A DNA stretch of 64,000 bases from Chrysoperla carnea (lineage: Eukaryota > Arthropoda > Insecta > Neuroptera > Chrysopidae). Location of the stretch: NCBI RefSeq assembly GCF_905475395.1, contig NC_058339.1, positions 75,234,520-75,298,519 of the forward strand. Direction: 5' to 3'. Shown here one piece after another: positions 47,491 through 59,953 of this stretch. The notes below the pieces were generated by a model that saw only the letters and a program-made list of their open reading frames with translations, did no database searches and was not told the origin of the DNA. Each line of letters begins with the position of its first letter. Position 1 is the stretch's first letter. Made by a program: the position numbers and the translations under genes.

Positions 47491-48471
47491 AATGAATAAT
47501 CCGTGTTATATGGTTGTATACTTTTGATTGGCACTGTAATACTTTTAAGTACACTCTCACTCTGTTTTATTTGGAAACTTTTTTTTATTTACACAGATTT
47601 TCTTCAATTGATTGAAAACAAATAAATGTTATTTCTAGATTTCCAGTATATATAAATAGCATAATAATTTATTTTAATAAAGCTTATTTCTAATTCCCTT
47701 CCCATCTTGAAGTAAAAGATTTCAGAATTTCCAGAGAATATTCAAGTTATGTTACACATGTATAGTAAATTTCATGACTTGAAGAATTGAATGAGGGGAT
47801 ATTCTTCGTTATGTAAATCGAGGACTAAAATAAACGTAGAACTTAGAAAATGAATTCATGTTTTCTCACTGTCATTTTTTTATATTAGATCTCAATTCTG
47901 GTGGCATCTTTTTTAGATAGGCCATGGTATGACCAGGACTGGATTAACCGAGGCCTTAGATATTGCAATTCTCTAGTCCTCTTTTCAGCCGTTTGAAGAT
48001 CATCAGCTCTTTTCAAGTAATTCTAGTATTAATGAGATAAATACGCGCCAGGATATTATATTGCATATTAAGACATGCACATTAATAATCATGATTCGTT
48101 ATTTATTATACTTCTCAATCATCTTGGAGAGGTGGTTCTCACTCTGCTGCCAATTCTAGTTAGTATATTTTCAAAGAGTATGAAATATTTCATCAACTGG
48201 CAGCATGCGTCGAAATAAAGTAATAAAACTTATTGTCATTGTGGTTTCAAATTTTTCAATTAAATTTTCTCTCTATGAAACATTTTAAATTTCTTTTGTA
48301 CATATCTTTTGCAGTTGCCTACTTGCTCTAATAGTTAATACAGTTCTGGGCTTAATACGTTAAAATTCTCATAGCTGGAGATTTCTCTTTCAAAGGGAAA
48401 ACTTCCGTCATACCAAAAGAATAATCTGAGATTTAATATAAATGGGAAATTGCTTATCGTTATTAACTTAC
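47491..48471. other. Non-coding, or intron downstream of the candidate exon
   Basis: No further exon could be recognised. If the exon at 48472-48671 is real, this is intronic. Confidence 0.35.
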
Positions 48472-48671
48472 TCCGTATTTAATGTCTTTAAATATTTCAT
48501 ACGGTCTTCAGTTAGTTGTGCCATGTTTAAAACCAAAAACAAAAACATACAAAAGAAACCCACAATGGACGCTAATAAACATCCAATAATTGCAAATTTA
48601 ATTATTGTTCCAATTATTTCAAATTCTCGACTAATTTCAGGGCGCTTTTTATCAAGCTTCGAATAGTTCAT
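48472..48671 (-). CDS. Candidate first coding exon of an unidentified single-pass membrane protein
   Basis: On the minus strand an ATG at 48671 in fair context (AAAACCATGA) opens 66 codons plus two bases, and the frame runs straight into a consensus splice donor (GGA|GTAAGT, donor at 48471-48470). The peptide has a charged N-terminus (MNYSKLDKKRPEISREFE), then a long hydrophobic segment of about 30 residues (IIGTIIKFAIIGCLLASIVG and FFCMFLFLVL) and a charged tail (AQLTEDRMKYLKTL). That organisation, plus the donor, makes it more gene-like than other short frames here. I do not recognise the family, and no acceptor or second exon was found, so it could be chance. Confidence 0.35.
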
Positions 48672-48754
48672 GGTTTTGAAATTATAATAGTTGTCAAAAT
48701 AAGTTGTTGAGTATTTTTTTCTTGGATACAAATACAGAGTTGATCAATTAATTT

Positions 48755-48880
48755 GCACTCGATTATGTACTATACTTGAATATCAGTTATGTATGTGTTA
48801 TATGATAAAGAAATCAACACTGACTATGCATGGTATTTCAACAATTAACTCAGTCAATTGTTTGTTTTACTTGTTTTTAA
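48755..48880. mobile_element. Family B terminal fragment
   Basis: ATATCAGTTATGTATGTGTT, CATGGTATTTCAACAATTAA and CTCAGTCAATTGTTTGTTTT match the end of the family B copy at 42840-43493, same orientation. Confidence 0.65.
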
Positions 48881-51800
48881 GTTAAGTTCTGCACTAGCTG
48901 GAAAGATGTAAAAAATGGCTATCTTAGAATTTTTTTCTTCTACCCGACCAAACTTTTTGCTTCTCGGTAGCATGGATTGTTTTTTTCGTACATTTTTTGG
49001 AATATTCCTGTGCTTTTATATTGCGGCGCGCTTAGCACAATACTGTATTTTCTACAGCTTCTGATTTCTTGCACATTTGCTTGCGCTTATTATTATAGTT
49101 TTTGATATACCCTGCACATACAAGGTATAAAAATTTATCATAATTAAATAAATCTGTGGTAAAAATAATTAAAAATTTTTATTGAAAAAAAAAAACAACA
49201 AAAAAAAAACAATAGTTTTACATTAATTATTACCTAATTGAAATTAATAAAAAAAAAAGTCCTCTAGGGCAAGGCGTAGTATTTGACATTTGTAAACTGC
49301 TAGAAAAGTGAGAGGTTGTTATTAAAATCGAAAATATTCATAGCCAAGAATTACTTTTTCAGGTAGCTTAATGGTATAAGATTCGAAAATTCAAATCGAA
49401 ATTTTCAACATATCTTTACCTACATTTCAAAGTCCGGACAATGTATGCACATCACTTTTAGATTGATACCTGTGTGTACGCGTGTATGAAAGGTGATAAC
49501 GATCTCGGATTCTCGCCAATCTTGCGTAATATCATCAAAATATGATAATATCGTTGGGGGAAAAACAAAAACTGAATTTTGTCTTTGTATATTAATAAAC
49601 AGGAAATTTTGATAAAAGATGTAGAATATCAATTAAATAATTGTTTATCCTCGGCTCTACTAAACTATACAACTTTATTGTTTAAGGCAGTTAGGGGAAA
49701 TTATTTGCATCAACAATTAACACATAGTGTGACCATAAGGTTAACCTTCCCGTGTAATTAAAAATATGACAATTTTCGTATTTTAAGATAACAACCAAGC
49801 CACTTTTTTCAGCAGATATCAAATATTACGCCTATAGCCTTACATCTATCACTTGAACAATAATATTTAACAAATATATCACTTTCCATAACAAAATAAC
49901 TCCTCACCTACATATCCTTTTGATTTAATATATTTTACAATTTATTTTTTTATTTCCAAAAATAGAATTAAATATTTATTATGATAACGATCGCAGATAA
50001 GAGATATGAATTTATTACTTTTATTAATCACAATATTATAACGTACTAATGCAATCTGAATCAAGCATTGCCCATCTTTAATCTGTACTTGAAAACATTT
50101 GAAAGTCTACTGATATTTAGAAAACTGAAAGGAAGGTGTCGTTGTAGGAATAAAAAATTTTGTTTCATAAGGAATCAATTGTGGTTAAGGAATGTCCATA
50201 AACTACGTGGCTCTATTTCAGCTTTTTTGAACCTTGAACCACCTTCCTCCCTTCATATTACGGTTTTCTTAATATAAAGTTAAGAGGACATTTTGTATTT
50301 TCTGAAATACTGGCACAACGGCATTGTAAGAATATAATGTGCCAAAAAAATTGGTAATCGAAACAAATAGACCGAAAATTTTATAAACCAAAGTTTTGTT
50401 GTAATTACGAGTTGGTTAGGTTGAGTTTGTCGACTATAGAAGAGTTGGTTGGGTTCTGAAGTTTTTAGCCATTGTGTCATAAATTAGACACTTTTACTGA
50501 AATTTTTTCGGTCTATTTTTTCCTTAATCCAAAAAAGACTGTATAAAGAAAATTACGTAGATTGACTTCATTGCCATCCCTCTTCTGACGTAGCTCAGCG
50601 AGCTTTGAACAACGCGATTTATGGATGCTCTTTTAGCTTATAGTGTTGATTTTGTTTACCCAAATTCAACAAAACAGTGCTTAGTATTTTTTGGCAGATA
50701 CTAATCGCCATTCTAATCTAATTCAATGGAACGATACAATTTTCATGACAACAGTTCGTTCAATACCTGTACGAAAAACGTCATCTTTCTAGACAAAACC
50801 CTGCACTTCTTACACAAAAAGCACTTTAACATATGACGCTTCATTGGATACTACACAAGACACAGCCAAGAATGACCGGGCCTTTGATCCCAACTACATC
50901 TAAGGATTATATTTTAGAAACAGAGTTATCCCAGCTGTGATATGTCGCCTTTGCAACAACAGTAATCATTCTCGTTTTCTATATCATGCCATCTAAAGAA
51001 TTTTCTCAGATTATAATACCTTGTGACAAACATTCACCTTCCAAACTTTTATTTTTTTTGAAACTTTGGAATATTTATCTAGATGTTCAAAGAATAAATC
51101 TGTCGACAATTTTCTCTTTGCTGAACTGTCTGTAGTCTCTATCAATTTGCATATTATTTAGTTTCCATTAACTCGTACTCAGAATCTTAACCGATTTTCT
51201 TTAGATAAATTGAAGCTTCAGTAAATGATAATTGGGTAAGGATCTAAGATCTATAAGTCGAAAGATTCAGTAATGATTAAAACGCTTCGTTTTTATACTA
51301 AAATTTTTAGATAAGAACGTAACTTTGGAAATATATCTAAATAATCTAATCTCTACTTATTTATGTGCGCTAAAAAAATTTTAAATTTAATTTCGTGATT
51401 TATTTAAATACGTTTCGAAAGCAATTTATTCGTAGCAAATTTTCGTTAATTTTTTGTAAAATTTTTACATACCTATATTTAGGGAGATATAATAGTAATT
51501 GACTAGATTCTATCCTAGAAATGCTCTGAAATAGAATTCGAAAAAATATGATATCCTCGAATTAGTTATCAAAATCCTTCTTTTTTTTTACAAAAATAAT
51601 TACAAATATAATTTTTTTTTAAATATTCCTTACTACTTTTTAAGAATGGCATGAAATTCTAAAAAATTAGTCGAAATCGCAAAATCTAAATTGATTTGGT
51701 GTATTTTTTAAAAGCACATTTTGATTGTTTTAAACATTGTTCAGTTTTTTTTTCTAAGTCTTAATTAAGTTTAAAATTGCAATTTTAGAGGTATAGAGGT

Positions 51801-53342
51801 AGAAAATTGAACTGATAGTGCAATTTTTGATCATAATTGGCGCTACATGAATTTACTGCGTCTGTGTTTAAATAGATCAATTTTTAAGGAACCTTCTGGG
51901 TGACATTTTAGGAACTTTTATTGTGACCGGAACAATCGCAGTGTAAATTAAACAAAAATTAAAAACCAATACAAAATTTCAAAAAATTATAACTTTGGCT
52001 TACGTTTATCACTGGGTTCGTCTACTGTATTAATTAAGATGCTTTGTTATTTTAATACTTCTGCCTATTGCTCATAAACGTGAAAGTCAAAACCCTATAC
52101 AGCAGGGTGTACTATTAAGTTAACTTTATTTTTAAAATTATAAATTATCGGGCAGTTTTAATATTCAACTAAAAATTTAAGAAAAACAAAAATCATTCCG
52201 TCTATCAATTGGGCTCAACGGTTGTAAAATATTTTTTCCCTTATATGGGACAAAAGTTATGAGGTTAATTTATAAAGAGTAATAAACGACACGACAAACA
52301 ATACTAAGAGATCACTGTATCCAAAGATTTTCTCTAGAATCTTTCAACAAAAGTGGCTTACGTTTTTAATTTCATAGAAAATTTTGAGGCGAGAAAATCG
52401 TGGCAATGTATTTAAAATTTAAAAAAAGTTGGTGAATTACGGGATCGATTTTAAGTCCTACATGTCATCAGGAATCCAAACAGTAGACCGTGTAACCGAC
52501 ATATTTCCTTCGGGTTTATTATGTGCTTACACGATTAATCCACAAAGCTCGGAGGTCCTAAAAGAAAACACTGAACAAAATTTCCACGATAAATTTGCAA
52601 AAAAGCGTTTCACCTAGGTCTGCTCTATCTACAGAGTCATAGTGTCATAATCAATTTTTCATAATGTCGAGACCCAGAATATTTGAGAGCAGAATTATAT
52701 GAAACATAAATACCGCCTTCTATGCTCAATTTTATGAACAAGTTCTTAGTGGATGGTGTTACGCTGCCTTTTTATAGCAAAGTTTTCAATTGGTGCAAAG
52801 GGTTTTTCTGTGGAATTTTTTAAACGTTTTTAAAGTTTCGCTAAGCGCAAAGTTGAAAGATCTAATTCTATTCGAAAAAACTACACCCATGAAATCATCA
52901 ACTTTTTTCCTAACAAAAATAGACGAACCTGCTCAAAATTTTTTTTAAAAATATACTAATAATAGCCCTTTGTCAATAGCCAAACGAGTAAAGTCGATTG
53001 GGCTTTAACTCGCGCGGCGGCTGAGTCAGTTAACGCCGGTGACGTCATAACTTGTGACTATAGAAACTACAAATCAAAGTTGTTTTGGAAGAAAATAATA
53101 GAAAAATTTACTTAATTGCTTATAACTTTCATGTTTATCAATCGATTTTAATTTTTATTTCATATTTTGGCATCTATTTTCGCATATTTTCAAATTTAAA
53201 TGGAAGATACATTAAAATCGACATCAGGACAAAGGCCTATTAGTAGGTCAATGCCAACTTTAGAAGGCAATATGTATTTAAACTTTGGTATATTATTTAA
53301 CTCTATGAAAAATCGTTTAACATTAGTATCGATTTCGATTTT
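48881..53342. other. Non-coding region between repeats and DPAGT1
   Basis: I find no supported gene in these 4.4 kb. Noted only: a TGTCCATAAACTACGTGG motif at 50193 reminiscent of a transposon end, and a block with TTAACGCCGGTGACGTCATA (53030) whose TGACGTCATAAC core recurs near 58680. The plus-strand frame at 52429-52617 lacks motifs. Confidence 0.4.
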
Positions 53343-56300
53343 CTAATCATAAACGTAAGATGCCAATGGATAACGAATTAAAAATGCAATACAACTACAT
53401 AAAATTTGTATCGATATTAACACTGTCGTTAATTTTGCTTCATGCATTGGTCCTGTCCATAATAAAATTAAATTTATAACCGTTAAATTATTTACAATAA
53501 CATGATCACCCTTTTCATCCCATTTCACTAAGCCTAACATTTTAAATAATCGTATAAATAATTTTCCTAGCCAATGTAGTTCAGAATAATTAAAATTTGT
53601 ACAACTAATTTCTAATTTATCAATTTTCGAATTAAATTTTGGCATACGATGTCGAGGGCACGGAACTAAATGAAATAGTTGAGGTACGGAATATAGAAAA
53701 TTAAATACTTGTGGGATAAAAAATAGTAATGTTGTTTTACTAAAATGTCCTAAAATACCGACCACAGCAAATGTCATTCCAGAGAGGTAGCAAAATGTAT
53801 CGCCAACGAACACTTTTGATGGATACCTAGAAAAATAACATATTTATGTGAGTTTAAACATCTTTTTAAAAATAAATCGAGCATAATTGTACGATTATCG
53901 GTTTTCTCTGGTGGAAAAAGTATTTGAAGAAAAAATAAATCTTAATAAGTCTTAGAAGCTCTGAAAAAGTCTTAGGAAATCTGAACAACGCAACCCTTTT
54001 GGACTGTCTAATTCAGAGTTATCCAAATTTATTAAGCCTGAATTAGACAGTCCTAAAACGTTGAGAAATTCAGAGTTATTCAGAGTTCCTAAGATTTTTT
54101 CAGAGTTTCTAAGACTTACTCTTTCTTCAAATATTTTTTCCATCAGGGTTAATACGCAAAATTTAATGCTTTTATTTAGGTTTTGAAATAAAGTAGAGTC
54201 TGTTATTGTAAAACCAAATTCATTTCTTGGATTCGAAGTAACAGAAGGTATAAAAAAACGATCCATAAAAAAATTGCGAGTTTTCGAATCTGTGTCAAAA
54301 ATTTTTGTATGCCACTTAGCTCTGATCAATCAGAACAAGCGAAGTTATTATTTCTTGGCAGTAAAAGACGGATTGTAGCACGAAAAGTTACAATGAAGCA
54401 CTAATAAGTTTTTTCTCTGATAGCGATCGGAATATCTCGAAGAAAGGAATTACCAGACACAGCACTAAATGACACAGCCGGTTTGATCCGGATGCCAGCT
54501 TTCTTTAAGGGCGAAATGGGATAAAGCGGTAGACTCACGACCATGGTAAAACAAATTAAAACATTGTGGATCAAAATCGGCACAATCAGGGAATCTCTAA
54601 CGACCCCGATAGTTTATAAATTTGTCAGGTATTGAATTTTTAATTATGAAAATTTTGTCTTGAAAGTAATCCCGACAGAGATGCTGTGGGCGTCGTTAAT
54701 TTCGGTAGAGTTAGGGAAGATTAAATAAGCATTAAGCAGAGGAGGTAGCTGTCTAGGTACCATACAGCGGGTAGCGGCCCCGGAGAAAGAGCAAAAGAAA
54801 AAAAGACAAATTTTTACAAGGGCGCGAAAATAATTAACGAAGACTAGGGCCCCCGCCCTAATCTGACTGGCCCGACTGTAGCTTCATTTGCTTGGACAGA
54901 ATCTGCTATCACTGCTTCCAGATAATAGGTTGGTTTTAAGAAGGGCTCAAAACGCTAACAGACTTGAATTTTAGAGACCCGATTGAGTTACTCCTTTTGA
55001 TTGTCTTTGGTTAATAGCTCCATTTTCTCTTTTGCTTTTTTATCTGAACAATTTTTCTCGAAAAATTTTTTTAAACAAAAGGTCGAAGTCTTCAACTTAC
55101 CAATTATGTCTAAGCAAAGCTAACGACGTCGCAATATATGGAAGCATAAAATACAAACTAAACTGATGCACTTTCCAAACATCACTCGATAATTCGATAA
55201 TATTAAAAATCGTGATCGATAAAGCAATAACAATACTTTGCCCAGCTTCTAAACCATTGACTCCAGCCAAGATATTGATAGCGTTCGTACAAAATACAGC
55301 CAACATTCCCATATACAAGTAATAGATGTAGCCTAAATTTACGGATTGTCCGAATATATCGTGCAACGGTTTTGGAACAAGAATAGTTGTTGAATTAAAA
55401 TTTACGTAGTAGACCATGAGTAAAGGTAATGATGCCACGGTGGGTAACATTAATTTATGACGCCATCGTAAATCCAAGACATCATCCGCGAATCCAAGTA
55501 ATAACATACAGCATATAGATAGTAAAGCTGCTATAAGTTCCACAAACTAAAACACAGATAAATTTCGAAGTTATGGGGTGATTTTTTAAAAAGGGTGTGG
55601 TTATTTGGACACTATCGTGTGTTTAGCGTGAGTCTCACGTTAAGATAATTTTGAGTATTTGATTAACGTGAACAGAATCGCGCAAATCAAATATATCTTA
55701 ACGTTATCAAATACTCCTTATTATCTAAGTTTTTAAGCTTTTCCCAGATTTGCTGTGGATCAGTGAATGAACGCAAGACCCGTTCTAACTCGACCCCATT
55801 AAAGGCATGATTAACCCGTGTGGATCAGTGAATGAACGCAATCACAGATAATATACTGCCGTTCTAGGAGCTTGCTTTTTTAAGAAAAGTCGTTAGCATC
55901 AGATACACGACACACGATAGTGTCTGAATAGCCTTACTGTTATAAAATGCTATTCTAACATAACCCTAAACTGCATACTTTATGAATCGATAAAATAATT
56001 TACAACTTTTAATTAAAAAACTCCTTTTTATTAAAATTAATTTTTGCGTCAATTTTGAGACAACATTTATATTTAAAAACATAGATATAAATTAAGTTAT
56101 AAGTGTGTGTGTGTGTCTCTGTTGGTCTGTTTGTGGCATCGTAACGCCTAAACGGACGAACCGATTTTAATTTTTTTGTTTGTTTCGTTTCAAAGGTAAT
56201 TTAATGGAGAGTGTTCTTAGCTATGTTGCAAGTTCAAGTTTAAGGTTCCGTACCCGGGACAACTAAAAAATAGGTGATGATCCTCAAAATCGGTTCAGAT

Positions 56301-57747
56301 TGGAGAAGGCTGCAAGGAAAAAGTTAATTTAATGGGGAGTGTTGCTAGATATGTTTCAAGTGCGAGTTAAGGCTCCGTACGAGAAAAATTTATCGGGAGT
56401 TTTTTAAATTTTGTAAATTTCCCTTGTTTATAAAGATATCGATAAAATCACCAACAACCAAAAAAGTTCTTTTACTAAAATTTGGTTTTCGATTTGGATA
56501 AAATTTCATGAGGTAATTTGAACCCAAAAAATTCGATTCAGTATGGCTTTAATTTAAATACAACTCGAATAATGGTTCTTAGTGCAGAAGATTGTGATTG
56601 GCTCAAGTACGATAACTGAGGCGCCACGATTTGACAAATGAATATTGTCAAACACACATAAATAAAGCGAAAATGAAGAATATCAATTTTCGAGTTTTGG
56701 TTTGGTTTGGTTTTCGAGATAATGAAGTCTAAAAAATGAAATATTTATGTAATTAAATTCGCCATTTTTGTAATTGAATTCATAATCATTGTGCTAACTC
56801 GACCCCATTAAAGGCATGACCAACCTGTAGATCAGTGGATGAACGCAGGGTAAACGGAAGGGCTAAAAACCCGCAGACCTGTGCTAACACGACCCCATTA
56901 AAGGTATGGCCAACCTGTAGATCAGTGAAGAAAAAAATTAACGAATTTGTTCGACGAAATTGTAATATTACAATTTAAAATGAACTAATGTGTAATTTTG
57001 TAATTTTTAAATCAACTAAAGTGGGTAGTATAGTGTTATAATTGAAAATCGATAATATTAGTTCAAAATCGATATATTAAAAAAAATTATAGGTATGTTT
57101 TTCAGAATTCTTTCAAAGTATTAGCTTTAAATTTTAGTATCCATAGGAACTTGTTAAATTTAAACGATTCAACATACAAAAAATGGCCATATGTGTAATT
57201 TCAAATGTAGACTTTAGAAGTCGATTACTCGAAAACTAAGCCGAAACTCGAAATTAGCACTCTTCATTTTCGATTTGTTTCACTTTGTTTAACCATATTC
57301 CATCGTCAAATCGTGGCGCCACAGTTATCGTATTTATTTCAAAACTACAGAACTATTTTAAAAGATATTTACTTCATCATGTGGAAAATTCCCATTTTCA
57401 AATATGGAAGATCCAAATGGAATAGGAATAAAAAGGAACAATGTTACTAAAAATATACAGCCAGAAACCACACCTAATGCTTCAGGTCTGTAAACAAACA
57501 AGAAAACAAATTTTAGAAAGTTTTTTTTTTTGTGGGTTTGCTACAAACAATTCAATACCTACACTTTATCGCTAGTTCGTTTATTCATGTCAATACCAAA
57601 TAAATTCGCTTTGATAAACATTGGTTTTAATTTTGGTATAAGCCGTATTGTAACGGCATACGCAATAATTGACATCATTGCATTTACAACAATTGGAAAC
57701 CATATTTTCCAAACAGTTTTCATTGTACGATCACTAGAATTTATCAT
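53343..57747 (-). CDS. DPAGT1: UDP-GlcNAc:dolichyl-phosphate GlcNAc-1-phosphotransferase (ALG7), complete
   Basis: Catalyses the first committed step of N-glycosylation, moving GlcNAc-1-phosphate from UDP-GlcNAc to dolichyl phosphate at the ER membrane. Four exons on the minus strand: 57747-57563, 57487-57373, 55546-55101 and 53826-53343. They total 1,230 nt and encode 409 residues (the human protein has 408). Every junction is GT-AG, preserves the frame and rebuilds conserved sequence: [21 protein letters not shown] and [17 protein letters not shown]. Visible landmarks are FADD (D121, D122) with [21 protein letters not shown] (187-202), FVGDTFCY (255-262), and PCPRHRMP with R307-H308-R309. 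Multiple hydrophobic segments fit the roughly ten-helix family. The start ATG at 57747 lacks an in-frame upstream coding extension. The gene looks intact. Intron 1 is 75 nt; introns 2 and 3 carry repeats. Same as the target of tunicamycin. Confidence 0.97.
53827..55100 (-). other. DPAGT1 intron 3, with a GC-richer unidentified block
   Basis: Bounded by donor GTAAGT (55100) and acceptor TTTTTCTAG (53827). About 54400-54960 is richer in GC than its surroundings (for example GGTAGCGGCCCCGGAGAAAG) and probably a transposon remnant; I cannot name it. A small hairpin lies at 54002-54058. Confidence 0.55.
54002..54058. repeat. Short perfect hairpin in DPAGT1 intron 3
   Basis: GACTGTCTAATTCAG and CTGAATTAGACAGTC are 15-bp perfect inverted arms separated by about 25 bp. 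Weaker, longer mirror motifs (AAGTCTTAGGAAATCTGAA / TTCAGAGTTTCTAAGACTTA) flank them, so the whole 53940-54120 segment folds back. Confidence 0.75.
55608..55924. mobile_element. TIR element of 317 bp in DPAGT1 intron 2
   Basis: GACACTATCGTGTGT at the left and ACACACGATAGTGTC at the right are perfect 15-bp inverted termini. The interior holds two copies of GTGGATCAGTGAATGAACGC (about 55758 and 55819). No ORF, so non-autonomous. Confidence 0.8.
56100..56260. mobile_element. RTE-like tail with (GT)n in DPAGT1 intron 2
   Basis: A (GT)n run (56103-56116), TGGCATCGTAACGCCTAAAC, GGACGAACCGATTTTAATTT and AAAGGTAATTTAATGGAGAG mirror the tail at 44640-44850 in reverse complement. Confidence 0.6.
56590..57345. 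mobile_element. Foldback element in DPAGT1 intron 2, with tandem repeats in its loop
   Basis: Arms of about 155 bp: ACTGAGGCGCCACGATTTGA at about 56617 mirrors TCAAATCGTGGCGCCACAGT at about 57306, continuing through GAAAATGAAGAATATCAATT / AATTAGCACTCTTCATTTTC. The loop carries the tandem repeat at 56793-56935 and AT-rich filler. It lies wholly within the intron, antisense to nothing recognisable. Confidence 0.8.
56793..56935. repeat. Tandem repeat of about 89 bp
   Basis: CTAACTCGACCCCATTAAAG ... CCAACCTGTAGATCAGTGGA at 56793 recurs as CTAACACGACCCCATTAAAG ... CCAACCTGTAGATCAGTGAA at 56883. A third related unit (AACTCGACCCCATTAAAGGC) is about 1 kb away at 55789 inside the neighbouring TIR element. 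Confidence 0.75.
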
Positions 57748-59953
57748 AATTTAATTGTACAAATCAAACATAACCCTATTTTCGTTTTTTTTTTTTTTTT
57801 TTTTTTATTTAACTTACGATTGAACGAATAAATAATTTTTTTATTAGAGTAACATTAGTTTTAGATTTATAAATTTCAGTCCGAATTAGACTAGCAATTA
57901 TGATCTTTACTCTTGAATAATGCCGCTAAACTTAATACTAGAACAAACATATTTTGTAAAATTATAGTCTATGTAAGCAAAAAAATTATCTTATATGTGA
58001 TAAAGTTAAAAATGTTATCGCTTTTTTACAAAATTTGAATGGTATTAAGAAACGATTCTTAAAAGACAACAAAATTGTATATTAGTTTTATAGAAGATGA
58101 TAACTCAGTATTTATGAATTATTTCCCATAGACCCATAATGAAAAGTTCCACGTGGAAATTCGATGTTTTTTTTTTTTAAATTATCTGATTATCACAAAA
58201 ATCGTTTTTTTATTGGTCGTTTGAATGACAAGTAAAAAAACTTAAAAATACAGTTTTAGATAAAAGCGTAAATGATAGTGGAAACTTAACTTATGCGATA
58301 GAATTAAGGTAGGTTTATGTTTTACGGAACATTAACGCCCACCGTTAAACAGCATAGTGGTTATAAGCCCTTGTGTTAGAAAACTCTTAGAAAATTTACT
58401 TTGCAGGTGGCGTTTATTTTTTTGTGACGATTAGGAAATTTTTGGATTTTATCGACCAAAAGTTCAATGACAAACAATTTGAACAATTTCGATAAAGGGA
58501 TGACGTTTCTATTTGTTCACATTATTTTTTTATTTTGAAATTTTTGTATGTCTCAATCGACGTTCGTTATCGAGCCAAAACATCGTGTGAAATCAATTTT
58601 TTGATAACATCAAAAACTAAGAAAATATGTATGGTTTAAGGAAGATTTAAATGTAGAGAGATAGAAAATAGCCCGTGATGACGTCATAACTTCGGACTGC
58701 CGTAGAGACTACATGTCTGGTAAATACACTCGTGGTAAAAGTTGTCTGCAAGAAAAAGGTAGATAAAATTATTAAATTGGTATTGTTTAATAACCTTTAG
58801 GATATTCCTGGGCGAAGGGCTATACTTTATTTATTTCACTTGAGTAGAGATAAGTTCTTCGAAACTGATGTTGTAATTTGAACCAAAAATAAGATTGATT
58901 TTGTGCATTTGCCAATTGAGTTAACAATGACTAGAAAGCAGGCCAGTAAGTATCCTCAAAAATCATTTGAGGAAACTCAGTTGCAAATCTTTTTCCATGA
59001 GAGTCCCAAAAGCGATTGAAATCGTGTACCATTAATTTATTTTTAATTGTGTTTTCGTTATCCCAAGAAATGATTCTGGGTCGATTTATGGATAACATTT
59101 ACCCATTTTGGGTAATTTGCCAGTCTTCTTCCTTTCCACCGATTCCTAACTGTCCGGGCACCCAGCCAATAATGATTTATATTTCGGTGGTGTTACAGAG
59201 ATCATCCACGGACTAATGTAATTACAGGTCCGAACAATTCGAAATTAACCTGCAGACCCCCGTGAATTAGTGAATACTCGTAATAAATGAATTTGTCCGT
59301 GGATGGTGTCAATAGACTTATATGTTTACTCTGTGTAGTGTGAACTAACCATTAAAAAATTAATTAAAAACATTCTCCAAAACTATTTCTCGAATATATT
59401 CATCAATGTACATTGGACGCAATGAATCATTTTACACTTAAATAAAAAAAATAAAAAATTTAAAAACAATTATGTTATTGAAACTATTAAAATTTTTATT
59501 TAAAAAATCAATCATGACACTTGCGGATGTAAAATTTAAGTTGGCAGCACTGTTAAAATATGGTTTTATTAATTTTAAAAGATGCACCATAGACAATGAC
59601 TATGTTCGTATGGTATCTTTGCAATAGTTTGAAGATTATTAATTGGACAATTAACAAAATTATATGAAAAAATTGTAATGTCTTGACATATTATTAATAA
59701 TATTATCCGATATTTCGTTGAAATTTATATGGAGTCGTAAAATGAATGGTAAACATTTTCATCTTTTATACTTAAGTTTTATTTAATTGGTCAAAAATAA
59801 AAGTCGTAAAATAATGTCTTTGTTTTCTGGCTAGTGTTTACTGTTTAAAAAAAGTGTTTTTTATTATTTATTACATTTAAATTATTTCATAATCTTTTTA
59901 TTTATTTGATTTTTTTTGTTTGTTTTAAATTTTGTTGATGTGTAGTTTATACA
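57748..59953. other. Divergent intergenic region between DPAGT1 and Sfmbt
   Basis: About 2.2 kb separate the two start codons, which point away from each other, so both promoters and any 5' UTR exons should lie here. A T20 run sits at 57787-57806. TTTTGTTGATGTGTAG| just before the Sfmbt ATG (AG at 59944-59945) could be an acceptor for a non-coding first exon. A small inverted repeat (ATCATCCACGGAC / GTCCGTGGATGGT) lies at about 59202-59309. No ORF is supported. Confidence 0.5.

Noticed and set aside
48310..48400. Possible second tRNA-like SINE head (GTTCTGGGCTTAATACG)
   Set aside because: Similarity to 19884-19969 is limited to the anticodon-loop area; A and B boxes are not recognisable.
54401..54583. 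60-codon frame in DPAGT1 intron 3
   Set aside because: It lies inside an intron proven by flanking exon joins, in a GC-richer block that looks like a transposon scrap; no conserved motif.
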